Assembly (NCBI GenBank): GCA_947502885.1
Contig: CANNBP010000006.1
Coordinates: 62,001-126,000, forward strand
Direction of reading: 5' to 3'
Origin: an uncultured Aquimarina sp.
GTDB lineage: Bacteria; Bacteroidota; Bacteroidia; Flavobacteriales; Flavobacteriaceae
Length of the DNA: 64,000 bases
Below the pieces are notes generated by a model. That model had not been told where the DNA came from and did no database searches. It saw only the letters and a program-made list of their open reading frames with translations. Numbering within the stretch: position 1 is the first letter of the stretch; each line of letters begins with the position of its first letter. The position numbers and the translations under genes are program-made. Positions 29,947-39,558 of this stretch are shown piece by piece.

Positions 29947-32424
29947 TTAGTTCTTTTCTATATATTTTAAATCAAATTTATCTGGGTTTGTATAATTCAA
30001 TGACTTTTTAAGGTAAAAATCAATGATTTGCGTAATCATATACAATTGCACCTCTTGTTCGCTCTTATCCTGGTCTACCATCTTAAAAATGTTATCCTTT
30101 TCGAGCTCCATCACTTCTTTTAAAAACTTATCGGGGCTTTCTATCTTTTCTATTGTGTTATAGCTTTGGATAATAGGCAATGTCCAACGATGCCCTATCA
30201 AACGTGCCAATGCTACTTCAGAATTTTTTTGCAATTCCTCGTAACGTGTTTTAAGTGCAACAGAAGCGGTCTTACGTTCTTCTTCTGTTTTATTGTGCAT
30301 GCTATGATTATCTACCGCTATTTTTGCTTTTACAAAAGCTTTTTCGAAGGCATAATCCAAACGTAACATATCTTTGCGAAGCTCCTGCAACATATCAAAA
30401 ACCAATTGATGATATCCTGCCAAGAAGTCTTCATAACTATATAGTTCTTTTAAGAAAGTAAGTGCCTTTTCTTTGTATTCACTTGATTTTTTTTCGTCTA
30501 CAACTTCTAACCTAAGGATGGTAAGTTCTTCTTTTTTATATTCTGGGATGTGATCAAAATGCGCATGTTTCTGGATATTTGCTAGCTTAACATCAATTTC
30601 ATCCATCGTTCCTTTAAACAAAGAATCTTTATATCTGAATTGTAGTATTTCTGTTCCTTTTGATTTTTTATTTTTTGTTTTTTTGACCTTAGGTTTTCTT
30701 GGCTTTTTAGTAAACTTAAGTTTGGGTTTGAAGCTATCAAAAGTATAGTTATAACCAAATGTTGCCGTAAAATTCTGTGAGGATGAAGCGGCGTTCCTAA
30801 ATTGAGTAAGAAAGTTGAGCCTAAAATTATGTTTCTTTTTATAGGTATAGGCTCCTCCTAATCTTACATTGGTAACATCTCCTTGTTTTTCTCCGTTATT
30901 ACTGCTTTGGTTATAACTTATAGAGCTGGTTGTTTTTAATTTTTTCTCAAAAAACTGTTTCCTTACAGAAACCGATGGCCCAAAAGTGGTGCTATTATTT
31001 GTACCTATTGTATTATAATTTACATTAAGTGCCGCAGCAATGCTAAGGTTTAAGGTTGGATATCCCAAAGTATACGACGTGCTCCCGTTGTAAAAATTAG
31101 AATTTCCGCCTTCTGTTGTTTGTCCTCCTTGTTTATTTACCGAATTCTGAAAAGACAACGCTATATTAAAATTATCTTTTCTAGTCTCGGTATCTCTAAG
31201 AATATAATTCGTATTAAGGTTTGCATTTTGAGAAATTTGCTGAAAGTTCAATGTATCTAAGTTTTCTGCTTGAGAAACCTCATTGATATAATCAAATTGA
31301 TTTTTTATATTCGTGTATGATTGAAAATTAGAATATCCACCTGTTATGTTTAATCTATCTGTAGGGGTAAATCCAACATTGATAGCACTTACTACTCGCT
31401 GCAGTTGTGTACTTTTGTTACTATCTAGATCATCTCTTTGTAAGCCAGCATTAAAAGAAACATTTACTTTATCCTGAAACAGATTCTGTGTTGCATTTAA
31501 TGTAATGTTTTCCAAATCATTATTAAAAAAATAAGCTCCCAGCGTTCTATAATTTGGATCTACGTACTCATATCCCACTCCTATCGTTCCTTTTGCTACA
31601 GGATATGAAAAAGCCAAATTATATGCTTTATACTGTTGTGTTGAGATATTGCTATCTATAAATGTAGATAATAAAGATGAAGTATGCTCTTTTTCATTGG
31701 CCTCTGTATCCTCTGTAATCGCAGACGAAGCATATTCTGCTTTTAATTCTCCTTTGTCAAAAAGTTTTACCTTTCCTTCTAGGCTAACAACAATATTATC
31801 TTTGGGATACAATTCTTTTTCTATAGGAACTGGGTTTATTATAGAGTTTTTATCATCAGAGGCCTTGAAAAATATAGCTCCAACCGAAAATTTTTCGAAA
31901 CTGTAACTAGCTTTTAAGCCATACCCCATTCTCTTGTATGCCGGATTTGAAGAAGGGTCACTTTCTACATATTCTGATGCTTTAAGCAGTCGCCCATACA
32001 TAGCGCTAATTTTTAAATCTTCATTTGGAGTAAGATCTACTCCAAATCCAGTGAACTGATGTCCGCTTAAGGTATAAGGAGAAAAGGTCATATTTACATC
32101 TCCTATATGAGTAGTGATCCATTTATACGAAGGGTGAATACTTAATCGATTAAATTTAAAAGGATTAGTATTTTGAAACTCCTGATTAGAATATGAAAAA
32201 GAAAATGGAATATTATAAACACCACTAATATTCAGGTTAACATTACCTGACAAGAAATAGGTAAAAGGCTCCCTATTTGCATCTCCCTCATAAAAAATCG
32301 TATTCGCTGCCACTCCTCCTGTTAGTTTAAATAGCTTTGCTTTTCCGATCTGACCTAAGTCTTGGCAAAAAGCTATGGTTGAGAAGCAAAAAATAAAAAT
32401 ATAGCAGAGTATTTTTAGAATCAA
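29947..32424 (-). CDS. Outer-membrane beta-barrel protein with helical C-terminal domain
   Basis: First gene of the operon, 825 residues. It has a signal peptide (1-20, ending AFCQ) and then a long series of amphipathic strands with Tyr/Phe/Asn girdles (about 30-575, for example YSFEKFSVGAIFF and ISAMYGRLLKA), like a large outer-membrane barrel. A very basic linker of alternating Lys/Pro/Thr (about 580-605) follows, and then a soluble alpha-helical domain (about 610-825). It belongs to no family I can name. The gene ends 3 bp before the TANFOR gene, so the two are made together. An attractive role is the outer-membrane anchor or exit pore for the TANFOR protein, but nothing in the sequence proves transport. 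The basic linker next to the membrane is unusual. Confidence 0.7.
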   Translation of the reverse strand: MILKILCYIFIFCFSTIAFCQDLGQIGKAKLFKLTGGVAANTIFYEGDANREPFTYFLSGNVNLNISGVYNIPFSFSYSNQEFQNTNPFKFNRLSIHPSYKWITTHIGDVNMTFSPYTLSGHQFTGFGVDLTPNEDLKISAMYGRLLKASEYVESDPSSNPAYKRMGYGLKASYSFEKFSVGAIFFKASDDKNSIINPVPIEKELYPKDNIVVSLEGKVKLFDKGELKAEYASSAITEDTEANEKEHTSSLLSTFIDSNISTQQYKAYNLAFSYPVAKGTIGVGYEYVDPNYRTLGAYFFNNDLENITLNATQNLFQDKVNVSFNAGLQRDDLDSNKSTQLQRVVSAINVGFTPTDRLNITGGYSNFQSYTNIKNQFDYINEVSQAENLDTLNFQQISQNANLNTNYILRDTETRKDNFNIALSFQNSVNKQGGQTTEGGNSNFYNGSTSYTLGYPTLNLSIAAALNVNYNTIGTNNSTTFGPSVSVRKQFFEKKLKTTSSISYNQSSNNGEKQGDVTNVRLGGAYTYKKKHNFRLNFLTQFRNAASSSQNFTATFGYNYTFDSFKPKLKFTKKPRKPKVKKTKNKKSKGTEILQFRYKDSLFKGTMDEIDVKLANIQKHAHFDHIPEYKKEELTILRLEVVDEKKSSEYKEKALTFLKELYSYEDFLAGYHQLVFDMLQELRKDMLRLDYAFEKAFVKAKIAVDNHSMHNKTEEERKTASVALKTRYEELQKNSEVALARLIGHRWTLPIIQSYNTIEKIESPDKFLKEVMELEKDNIFKMVDQDKSEQEVQLYMITQIIDFYLKKSLNYTNPDKFDLKYIEKN

Positions 32425-33196
32425 AGAATTATATTTTTCTGTTTAAAGCTTAGGAAAACTTCTTTTTTAAAAGAAAATATCTAAAACTATTTTTAATTAA
32501 ACTTCTTACTTTTTTTAATTAAGTAAATTAATCGTCTAAACCTTTATTCAGAAATGTCAGAATACTGTAAAGTTTGATTTTCCAATTAATAAATCAACAG
32601 AAAGTTTTATATCGAAAAGAAGAGCTAAAAATTTAAGATTTGATATCGTAAGAAGAGTATTATATTAATTTCTAATTTACGTTTCTCAAGTGTTGTTATT
32701 AATTACTCTTTATTGTCAATATAATACAAAAGTATCTTGATACTATATTTACTTTTTTTGATTTGGGTTTCCTTATTTACATTTAAACAATTACGTTACT
32801 TTTTCTAAAACAAAGTAAACACACAACTCTAATTGAACCAAATGTTTTTTATGAATTCCTTAACATTATTATCGGTTTTCCAGAATTTCGAGCTAAGGCA
32901 GTTACTTAAAAAACAAGCTAATACACATAAAAAACCACATTATACCTGACTTTAACAAGCATTTACATTAAAATCCACTTAGGACTACAAATAACAATTA
33001 AAGATTATGCTATTTGGGAAAGAAAAAACAAAGAAAAACAACAATCATCCATATTTTACTTAAAAAATCGATTTTATATTAGTGCTCTAAAAAATATGAT
33101 TCCAAACATATTGATTCATCATAAAGAGACCAAACCAATACTATATTAACCAAAATTGTATGGATAAAAAGTGTGTTATAAAGAAATGAAAATGTA
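32425..33196. other. AT-rich region upstream of the surface operon
   Basis: 772 bp with no credible gene. For the minus-strand operon there is a TACTTTTG -7 match at 32734-32727, but no TTG at the right distance, so I rate it weak. The 5' UTR would be about 295 nt. No stable hairpin with a U-run closes the upstream histidine kinase gene, whose stop is at 33197. A minus-strand frame at 33079-33270 overlaps that kinase out of frame and is a shadow. Confidence 0.4.
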
Positions 33197-35029
33197 TTAA
33201 GAACAAGGAATTGTAAAATAAAAAGTAGTTCCTTCTTCTTCATTAGAAGATAACCATATTGTTCCTCCATGTGACTCTACAATTTTTTTACAATGTGCTA
33301 AACCAATCCCCGTACCTTCATATTGATCTCTTGAATGTAATCTCTGAAAAATTGCAAATATGCGTTCTTGATGTTTCTTGGGTATTCCTATACCATTATC
33401 TTTTACCGAAAATTCCCAAAATTCATTGGATATATTTTCAGGATCTTCCTTTTTTATACAATTGATGGTAACTTCGGGAGTTACATCTGCATGACAAAAT
33501 TTAATTCCGTTACTAATCAAATTCTGAAATAATAAACGTAGTTCTATCTCAGCTCCTTTCACAACAGGTAAATCTTTAACATTAATTTTTGCCCCTGTTC
33601 TTTCTATCCTATTTTTTAAATCATTTTTTAATTCGAAAATAACCGTATTGCAATCCACAGATGTATAATCTTTACTTCGACCCAGTCTTGAATATTCTAA
33701 AAGCGCATCAATAAGCTTTTTCATTCTTACACTCGCGTCTTTAATAAAATTCAAGCTTTCTTTACCCACATCATCAAAACTTTCTTTGTAATCTTCGGCT
33801 AATAAATCAATAAAACTTGAAATGGTATTTAAAGGTTCTTGAAGATCATGACTTGCTATATAAGCGAATTGCTCCAATTCCTTATTTTTTGCTTCCAATA
33901 TTATGGACTGCTTATAAAAGGCTTTATTTTTCAAAGCCAATTCTTTATTATACTTTTTCTTATTTTGATATCCACGATATATAAAAAAGCTTACCCCAAA
34001 TGCAAGTGTTGCCAAGGCAATAAGTAATAAAGTTATTTTTTCTTGGCTCTTAATTTTTACATCTTGTTGGCTTAGTACCGTTTCTTGTCGTTCTATTTTG
34101 TCTTTTTGTCTTTCAAGAAACTCTTGCTGATCTTTAATCTCTTCATTACTATCCTTTATTTGCTGCTGTTGGTACTTAATATAGCTAATTTGTTTTTGTA
34201 TATTACTTTCTAGCTCCCTTTCTAAAGCAAGTTTCTCCTCATATTTCTTTTTTTGAAATTCGTTTTGAGTGTATAATTTCTTTATCCTTTTATTTCGTTC
34301 ATCAATTTCATCTTCTTTAGAATAAATTTTTTCTAATTGACCTGTAATGGTATCTTTTTGAAATTGTATTTGCCTTTCTTTATCCTTTAATTTAGCTTCT
34401 TGCTTATTTTTATCTTCTTGAACTTTGCTTAATGTTTTTTCAGTAAATTGATATAAACGTTTCCATTTTTCTGAAGAAGTAATAGCATACTTTTTTAGAG
34501 ATGGTGTAATAGTGAATCGTTCTTTTAATATTCTTTCTTCATTAATTTCATACTCAAAAGAATCTCCTACGTTAACCATATTAATCATAGAGGTATTAAA
34601 GTTATAATCCTCACTGATTAGTAGTATATTTTTTCCTGAAATTTTATTTAAAAGATACTCAATACTATAACTATACTTATTATTCACATATAGTAAATGA
34701 ACACCATCAACATCTTTTACATGTTGAAGTCGAGTTATTTCAACAGATTGACCATGAATTTTACGTCGCTGAGCAATAGCTCTGAGATCTAATATTGTGC
34801 GATCTGGACCTAAAACTCCTATTCTAAACTTTTTCTTTGTATTTAAATTCTCCCAACCTACTTGTTGAGCAAAATTAAAAATAAATATCGCCCGCTGTAA
34901 CCTCTTTACTCCTTCATTTTCAGCATTCTGAGCATTTGCTTGTAGAGAAGAAAAAGCAATTATAATACAATACACCCACAACAACACTTTTAACTTTTTA
35001 ATATTCAGAATATTCATCAACCTTATCAT
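33197..35029 (-). CDS. Histidine kinase with periplasmic YfiR-like domain
   Basis: Membrane sensor kinase of 610 residues. It has a signal peptide (to about 33; the start may be the Met at residue 5) and a periplasmic YfiR/DUF4154-like domain (about 40-185, with AIFIFNFAQQVGWEN and the fingerprint of a mixed alpha/beta ligand domain). A long charged coiled coil (about 195-325) leads to one membrane helix (about 331-350), a second short coiled coil and the HisKA domain with the phospho-acceptor motif ASHDLQEPL (His394). The HATPase follows with the N-box (LISNGIKF), G1 (DNGIGI) and G2 (GTGIGLA) motifs. Its start overlaps the TonB receptor stop by 4 bp, so the pair is translationally coupled. 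It has no receiver domain; the three single-domain regulators upstream are likely partners. Confidence 0.85.
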   Translation of the reverse strand: MIRLMNILNIKKLKVLLWVYCIIIAFSSLQANAQNAENEGVKRLQRAIFIFNFAQQVGWENLNTKKKFRIGVLGPDRTILDLRAIAQRRKIHGQSVEITRLQHVKDVDGVHLLYVNNKYSYSIEYLLNKISGKNILLISEDYNFNTSMINMVNVGDSFEYEINEERILKERFTITPSLKKYAITSSEKWKRLYQFTEKTLSKVQEDKNKQEAKLKDKERQIQFQKDTITGQLEKIYSKEDEIDERNKRIKKLYTQNEFQKKKYEEKLALERELESNIQKQISYIKYQQQQIKDSNEEIKDQQEFLERQKDKIERQETVLSQQDVKIKSQEKITLLLIALATLAFGVSFFIYRGYQNKKKYNKELALKNKAFYKQSIILEAKNKELEQFAYIASHDLQEPLNTISSFIDLLAEDYKESFDDVGKESLNFIKDASVRMKKLIDALLEYSRLGRSKDYTSVDCNTVIFELKNDLKNRIERTGAKINVKDLPVVKGAEIELRLLFQNLISNGIKFCHADVTPEVTINCIKKEDPENISNEFWEFSVKDNGIGIPKKHQERIFAIFQRLHSRDQYEGTGIGLAHCKKIVESHGGTIWLSSNEEEGTTFYFTIPCS

Positions 35030-37758
35030 AATCTTAATAGTAACCTTAGGTAATAATTTGATCCATTAACCCCAAATTGTTGTACTCTTCTACTATAGAT
35101 AAAATTACCATCTTCGGTATTTGCGCTATGAGTATGTTTATCTGGATAAACGTTAAATACATTGTTTCCTCCTAAAGTACATTTTATATAATCATTTACT
35201 TGATAAGAAATAGCCATATCTGTTATTACTTTTGGAGTAAATGTTTGATCTCTGGTCTCAATATTACCAGAAAAACTATTAAGCACCCAATTTGTTGGAT
35301 CACCATCATTGGGATGCATAAACTTTACTTCTCCAAACAGAGTATTGATCACCTGAAACTTAAACTTTTCAAAATCATAGGATAATGAAGTATTCATTTT
35401 ATAGTTAGGTTGAGCAGCTTCTACTCTAGCTATTTCTTCTCTATTAAACAACACATTTTCTTGACCAATAAGTTTTTCAGAAACCTTAATGGGGCCTTTT
35501 ACTCGTGTTTTGGTAATATTTGCTCCAACGGCAGCATTAAATTCGCCATTCCCTATAGTTGTTTTATAAAAAAGTGCTGCATCTACTCCAGAAGTTTCAG
35601 AATCTATAGCATTAGTAAAAAACTGAGCTGCTCCCACATTAAACGGTTCTAATATCTCTTCATAACCTTCTGCAAACTGTCCAGAAAGTACAATTCTATC
35701 TTGAATAGAAATGAGATAATAATCAACACTAAAAGTAATTTTATCATTAAATCGTGCACTTACCCCTGCACTTAAATGATTGGATAATTCTGGTTTTAAG
35801 TTTCCTATAGCAAAAGCACCTGAGGTTACTGCACTTTCGTTATTAAAAGTTCCAACTTGTACACTTTCTCCATTGATAAATTGTGTGCTTATATTTTGAA
35901 AATATACTTGATGAAGAGATGGTGCTCTAAACCCTGTAGAAAACCCTGTTCGTATTGAAATACCATCTTTAATTCTATATCTGCCAGATAATTTTCCGAT
36001 CACTTGTCCTCCAAAATCATTATACAACTCATATCTTGCAGCACCTCTAAGAAGTAACTTATTGGTAATATTAGCCTCTATATCCATATACCCAGAACTA
36101 TTTGTTCTAAAACGACTAAGTTCATTTTCGGGTCTAAAACCTGGAAATACTTGAGCTCCAACTACTCTTGGTAACACTATCCCATCAGAATTCAGATATG
36201 TGCTACCTCCATTGGTATAAGAAGCTTCTTCTCCAGCAATTATCTCATAATTTTCAACTCTTAGTTCTGCTCCAAAAGCTATATTGACACCACTAAGCCA
36301 ATCAAATGTCCTAGAAATATCAAAATTTGTAGCATTTTGCTTGTATAAAAAACCTCCTGTATAAAAGGTTTTTGGTGAAGTTATTCCTAATGATGCATTA
36401 TTAGAATTATTAACAGTATAATCTAACCTATTAATTGCTATAGAATGACTAAAATCCACATTCCAATTGTTCTTTGTTCCTTTTATTCCTCCGGTAATCA
36501 CATCATCTTGTATATCTGTAAGAATCTCTGGAGAAAATCCATTTGAAAACAATTCTAAAACAACTTTATCCTGATCTTTGGGAAAACGATAGAAACCTTT
36601 TGAAGAACCTTCTCTATAATTTCTACTTCCCTGAAGATATAATTCTGCATTATCTGATAAAGGTATACCTCCATTAAGAGACAAAGCAATGTTTTGAGTT
36701 TCTGAACTTCCGATTTGCATTACCCTCTTATCCTTATATCCAGTACCTGCAAAAAAATTATTTTCACTAATCTGTGCTAAATCCATAGCTCTATCATCAG
36801 AATAGACATTTCCTGTATAGTCTCCCGCTCTATTAATAGCCGCTCTGTCTCTATACTCGGCTGTAACATTCATAAACCCCTCTTTTCCTACTCTCACACC
36901 AAAATTTGCCGAAGAGTAAATATTTGTTCCATCACCTTCTGTGTTAATTCCTATTCTATTATCCAATTGAATAATTTCTGTTTGTTTCTTAAGAATGATA
37001 TTTATAACCCCTGCAATGGCATCAGAACCATATTGAGGCGTTGCTCCATCCCTTAATACTTCAATACGTTCTATTGATGCAATCGGTATTGCATTAAAAT
37101 CTGTTCCCACAGATCCTCTTCCGACCGTACCATTAACATTTAACAAAGAACTACTATGTCGTCTTTTACCATTAACCAATACTAATACTTGATCTGGTCC
37201 TAGACCTCTAAGAGTTGCTGGATCTATATGATCTGTACCATCTGCAATAGTCTGGTTTGTAGAATGAAACGATGGAATGAGATAATGCAATATTTGACTT
37301 AACTCTACCTGAGAAGCATTAGTTAATTGTTGAGGAGATATTATATCTACGGCAGCTGTATTTTTTAAAAGAGATTTTGGTTGTGCTCTTGAACCTAACG
37401 AAACTGGTTGATCAATAGAAAATCCCGTTTCTAATAAAAAATCAACTTGTATGGAATCTCCAGCTTTTACAACTACTTCTTTTGAAACTGGAGTATACAT
37501 TACAAAGTCCGAAGTAATAACATACTCACCTTTATCAATATCAAAGTGATAATTACCATTTACATCTGTCGTGGTACTTTTATCTGTGCCTTCTATATAT
37601 ACCTTTGCTCCAGGTAAATTTCCAAACTGATCAGATACGTTACCATTAATCACTGTTTTAGACTGTGACCAATTTACTTGAAAACAAAAAGCAAAGATGA
37701 TAATAAAATAAAATTGACATTGTGCCTTAAACATATAAGATGTTTTTAATACATACAT
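35026..37758 (-). CDS. TonB-dependent receptor coupled to a sensor kinase
   Basis: Outer-membrane transporter or receptor of 910 residues. The start is either at residue 1 or at the Met at residue 9, after which the signal peptide (ending NWSQ) is complete. A carboxypeptidase-like domain (about 33-120) precedes the plug (about 135-265), with the classic blocks LRGLGPDQVLVLVNGKR and IEVLRDGATPQYGSDAIAG. A beta barrel follows and ends in an aromatic/Leu-rich strand (YYLRLLLRL). The substrate is unknown. The kinase gene overlaps its stop by 4 bp, and three receiver-only genes lie upstream in the same direction. This layout suggests that ligand binding or uptake is reported to the YfiR-like kinase. 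A weak -7 match (TATTTTTG, 37782-37775) lies just upstream. Confidence 0.88.
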   Translation of the reverse strand: MYVLKTSYMFKAQCQFYFIIIFAFCFQVNWSQSKTVINGNVSDQFGNLPGAKVYIEGTDKSTTTDVNGNYHFDIDKGEYVITSDFVMYTPVSKEVVVKAGDSIQVDFLLETGFSIDQPVSLGSRAQPKSLLKNTAAVDIISPQQLTNASQVELSQILHYLIPSFHSTNQTIADGTDHIDPATLRGLGPDQVLVLVNGKRRHSSSLLNVNGTVGRGSVGTDFNAIPIASIERIEVLRDGATPQYGSDAIAGVINIILKKQTEIIQLDNRIGINTEGDGTNIYSSANFGVRVGKEGFMNVTAEYRDRAAINRAGDYTGNVYSDDRAMDLAQISENNFFAGTGYKDKRVMQIGSSETQNIALSLNGGIPLSDNAELYLQGSRNYREGSSKGFYRFPKDQDKVVLELFSNGFSPEILTDIQDDVITGGIKGTKNNWNVDFSHSIAINRLDYTVNNSNNASLGITSPKTFYTGGFLYKQNATNFDISRTFDWLSGVNIAFGAELRVENYEIIAGEEASYTNGGSTYLNSDGIVLPRVVGAQVFPGFRPENELSRFRTNSSGYMDIEANITNKLLLRGAARYELYNDFGGQVIGKLSGRYRIKDGISIRTGFSTGFRAPSLHQVYFQNISTQFINGESVQVGTFNNESAVTSGAFAIGNLKPELSNHLSAGVSARFNDKITFSVDYYLISIQDRIVLSGQFAEGYEEILEPFNVGAAQFFTNAIDSETSGVDAALFYKTTIGNGEFNAAVGANITKTRVKGPIKVSEKLIGQENVLFNREEIARVEAAQPNYKMNTSLSYDFEKFKFQVINTLFGEVKFMHPNDGDPTNWVLNSFSGNIETRDQTFTPKVITDMAISYQVNDYIKCTLGGNNVFNVYPDKHTHSANTEDGNFIYSRRVQQFGVNGSNYYLRLLLRL

Positions 37759-37816
37759 ACCCGTTTGATATTGGCAAAAATAATACTATATCTTTCTTTT
37801 ACCTCATCAAAAGGGT

Positions 37817-38233
37817 TTAACTTCTTAATGAACAACTATTTTCTTCACACAAAAATGTCTCTATCACTTCTATAATCAAATCTTTAGTCAGATGTTTAGG
37901 ACTAAACTTTACTATCTCAGGTATATTTTCTGCTTTCATTTTATCGGTATAAGCAAGCTCTGCTCCTATCATTAGAACAATTACAGACTTTTTAAATTCG
38001 CTACTTAATCGTTCATAAGCGGATAAGAATTCCCATCCATCCATTACTGGCATATTAATATCTAAAAATATAACCTCTGGTAGTATTTCTGATTGTATAT
38101 AATCTAAAGCTTCTTTTCCGTTTTGTGCAACTAAAACCTCCTCTACATATCCAGTTTTCTGGATCATCACTTTATTAAAAAAATTAGTAGCACTACTATC
38201 ATCTACTAAAAGAATTTTTTTTACCTTTTTCAT
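37817..38233 (-). CDS. Single-domain response regulator with altered switch residues
   Basis: CheY-like receiver of 138 residues with no output domain. The acidic pocket (Asp11, Asp12), phospho-acceptor Asp58 (FLDINMP) and a Lys near the C-terminal loop are present. The usual Ser/Thr switch after beta-4 is replaced: this protein reads VLMIGAE where its two neighbours read MLSTS and LLSTS. The KP pair after beta-5 is also altered (SPKHL). It may therefore signal abnormally or act as a phosphate sink. It lies 1 bp downstream of the next receiver gene, so they are co-transcribed, and 58 bp before the TonB receptor. Confidence 0.85.
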   Translation of the reverse strand: MKKVKKILLVDDSSATNFFNKVMIQKTGYVEEVLVAQNGKEALDYIQSEILPEVIFLDINMPVMDGWEFLSAYERLSSEFKKSVIVLMIGAELAYTDKMKAENIPEIVKFSPKHLTKDLIIEVIETFLCEENSCSLRS

Positions 38234-38234
38234 T

Positions 38235-38660
38235 TTAAGTTGTTATACAAAAGTATCTTTTTACTATATCATCCAGTACATTACGAGACAAGGGTTTATT
38301 AAAAAATCCCTTTACAAGTTCATGCCTTCTAGATCTTTCTATTTCTTTTTCATCATTTGAGGTAGATAACATAAATATATTAACACCATCAATAATATTG
38401 TTTCCGAGTTTGGCAAATTCTCTTAAAAACTCCCACCCATTCATTCCTGGCATATTAATATCCAAAAAGATAAGGTTTGGTTTTATTTCTCGATTCCCTC
38501 CTACTGCTTCAAAATACTCTAAAGCTGCCATTCCACTATTTGCTATAGAGACTCTTTCAAAAGAGCCATGTTTCTCTACTATTATTTTATTAAAAAAATT
38601 AGTAGACCTATCATCATCTATTAATAGTGTTTGTGCAATTGCTAATTTCATTTGTTTCAT
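38235..38660 (-). CDS. Single-domain response regulator
   Basis: CheY-like receiver of 141 residues. It has the acidic triad Asp15-17, the shared family motif STNFFNK after it, phospho-acceptor Asp67 (FLDINMP), the switch Ser in MLSTS and the NKPLS loop. There is no output domain. It is very similar to the receivers at 37817-38233 and 38882-39313, pointing to local duplication. It probably passes phosphate from a kinase, for example the YfiR-like kinase downstream, by protein-protein contact. Confidence 0.9.
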   Translation of the reverse strand: MKQMKLAIAQTLLIDDDRSTNFFNKIIVEKHGSFERVSIANSGMAALEYFEAVGGNREIKPNLIFLDINMPGMNGWEFLREFAKLGNNIIDGVNIFMLSTSNDEKEIERSRRHELVKGFFNKPLSRNVLDDIVKRYFCITT

Positions 38661-38881
38661 TTTTTGTCTGACAAAAATTGTCTTAATATGTTTTGTTGGT
38701 ATTTATTAAGTACTGCTTATTCAAAAACCTATACTACTCAAAACAAATGAAATAAAACAAGGCCAAACTTAACAAAAAAAGAAGAAATCGAAAGGTCATT
38801 CTGCGATAAAACACAAAAAAACAGGTTTAAATACCAATTACTATAAATATTGGGTAACAAAGTATTACAATTAGCACTAAT

Positions 38882-39313
38882 TTAATACGTACTACTTATA
38901 AAATGATTTTTTAACACATTATCTAATAAGTCTAATGAAAGTGGTTTATTTATAAAATCATCTACAGAATGATTCTTGGCAGATGCCCTCACATCATCGG
39001 GGTTTGATGATGTCGACAACAAGATTACTTTTATACCTTCAGTAATTGCTTGATCAAGTTTAGAAAATTCAATCAAAAACTCCCACCCGTTCATCGCTGG
39101 CATATTGATATCCAAAAATATCAGATCGGGTTTTGTTGCCTTATTATTTTTTACTTTATCTAGATATTCTAGAGCCGCCAAACCACTCTGTACAGTGTTT
39201 ACTTGACAAAAACTTTCGTGTTTAGTCACAACTCTTTGATTAAAAAAATTTGTAGCCTTATCATCATCAATCAACAAGACACAATTCACCAATGTATTCA
39301 TGTATTTTTCCAA
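38882..39313 (-). CDS. Single-domain response regulator
   Basis: CheY-like receiver of 143 residues (or 139 from the internal Met at residue 5). It has the acidic pocket Asp16-18, the motif ATNFFNQ, phospho-acceptor Asp68 (FLDINMP), the switch Ser in LLSTS and the loop NKPLSLD. There is no output domain. It is the first gene of the signalling block and has its own promoter match at 39330-39356. A 221-bp gap without a gene separates it from the next receiver. Confidence 0.9.
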   Translation of the reverse strand: MEKYMNTLVNCVLLIDDDKATNFFNQRVVTKHESFCQVNTVQSGLAALEYLDKVKNNKATKPDLIFLDINMPAMNGWEFLIEFSKLDQAITEGIKVILLSTSSNPDDVRASAKNHSVDDFINKPLSLDLLDNVLKNHFISSTY

Positions 39314-39329
39314 TTGCGATCAAAGAAAA

Positions 39330-39356
39330 CAAACTTAAATGACATAATCATTACAA
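39330..39356 (-). promoter_or_regulatory. Promoter of the receiver/TonB/kinase block
   Basis: On the minus strand, TAAGTTTG (39337-39330) matches the TAnnTTTG -7 consensus. TTG within TTTTG (39356-39354) lies 16 bp upstream as -33, slightly short of the usual spacing. The start site would be near 39324, giving a 5' UTR of only about 10 nt. Confidence 0.5.
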
Positions 39357-39558
39357 AACCCAATTTTATGATAGGGTTTTCGTTAAAAAACATTTATTCA
39401 ACGGTTAAATGTGGATTTTTACCATAATTAATTCGTGTTAAAACCATAATTTAATAGAACTATAACATGAGTTTTTACTTCCATTTCATAAAGACTATAA
39501 AAAATAACTGTAATTTTGAATCACAATTGTTAAATTTTGTAAAAATAGGTCACTATTT

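Noticed and set aside
32727..32734. Firm promoter of the surface operon
   Set aside because: The TAnnTTTG match has no TTG at a workable distance, and such an octamer is expected by chance in AT-rich DNA.
33079..33270. A small gene downstream of the YfiR-like kinase
   Set aside because: It overlaps the kinase 3' end out of frame and is low-complexity; it is a shadow frame.
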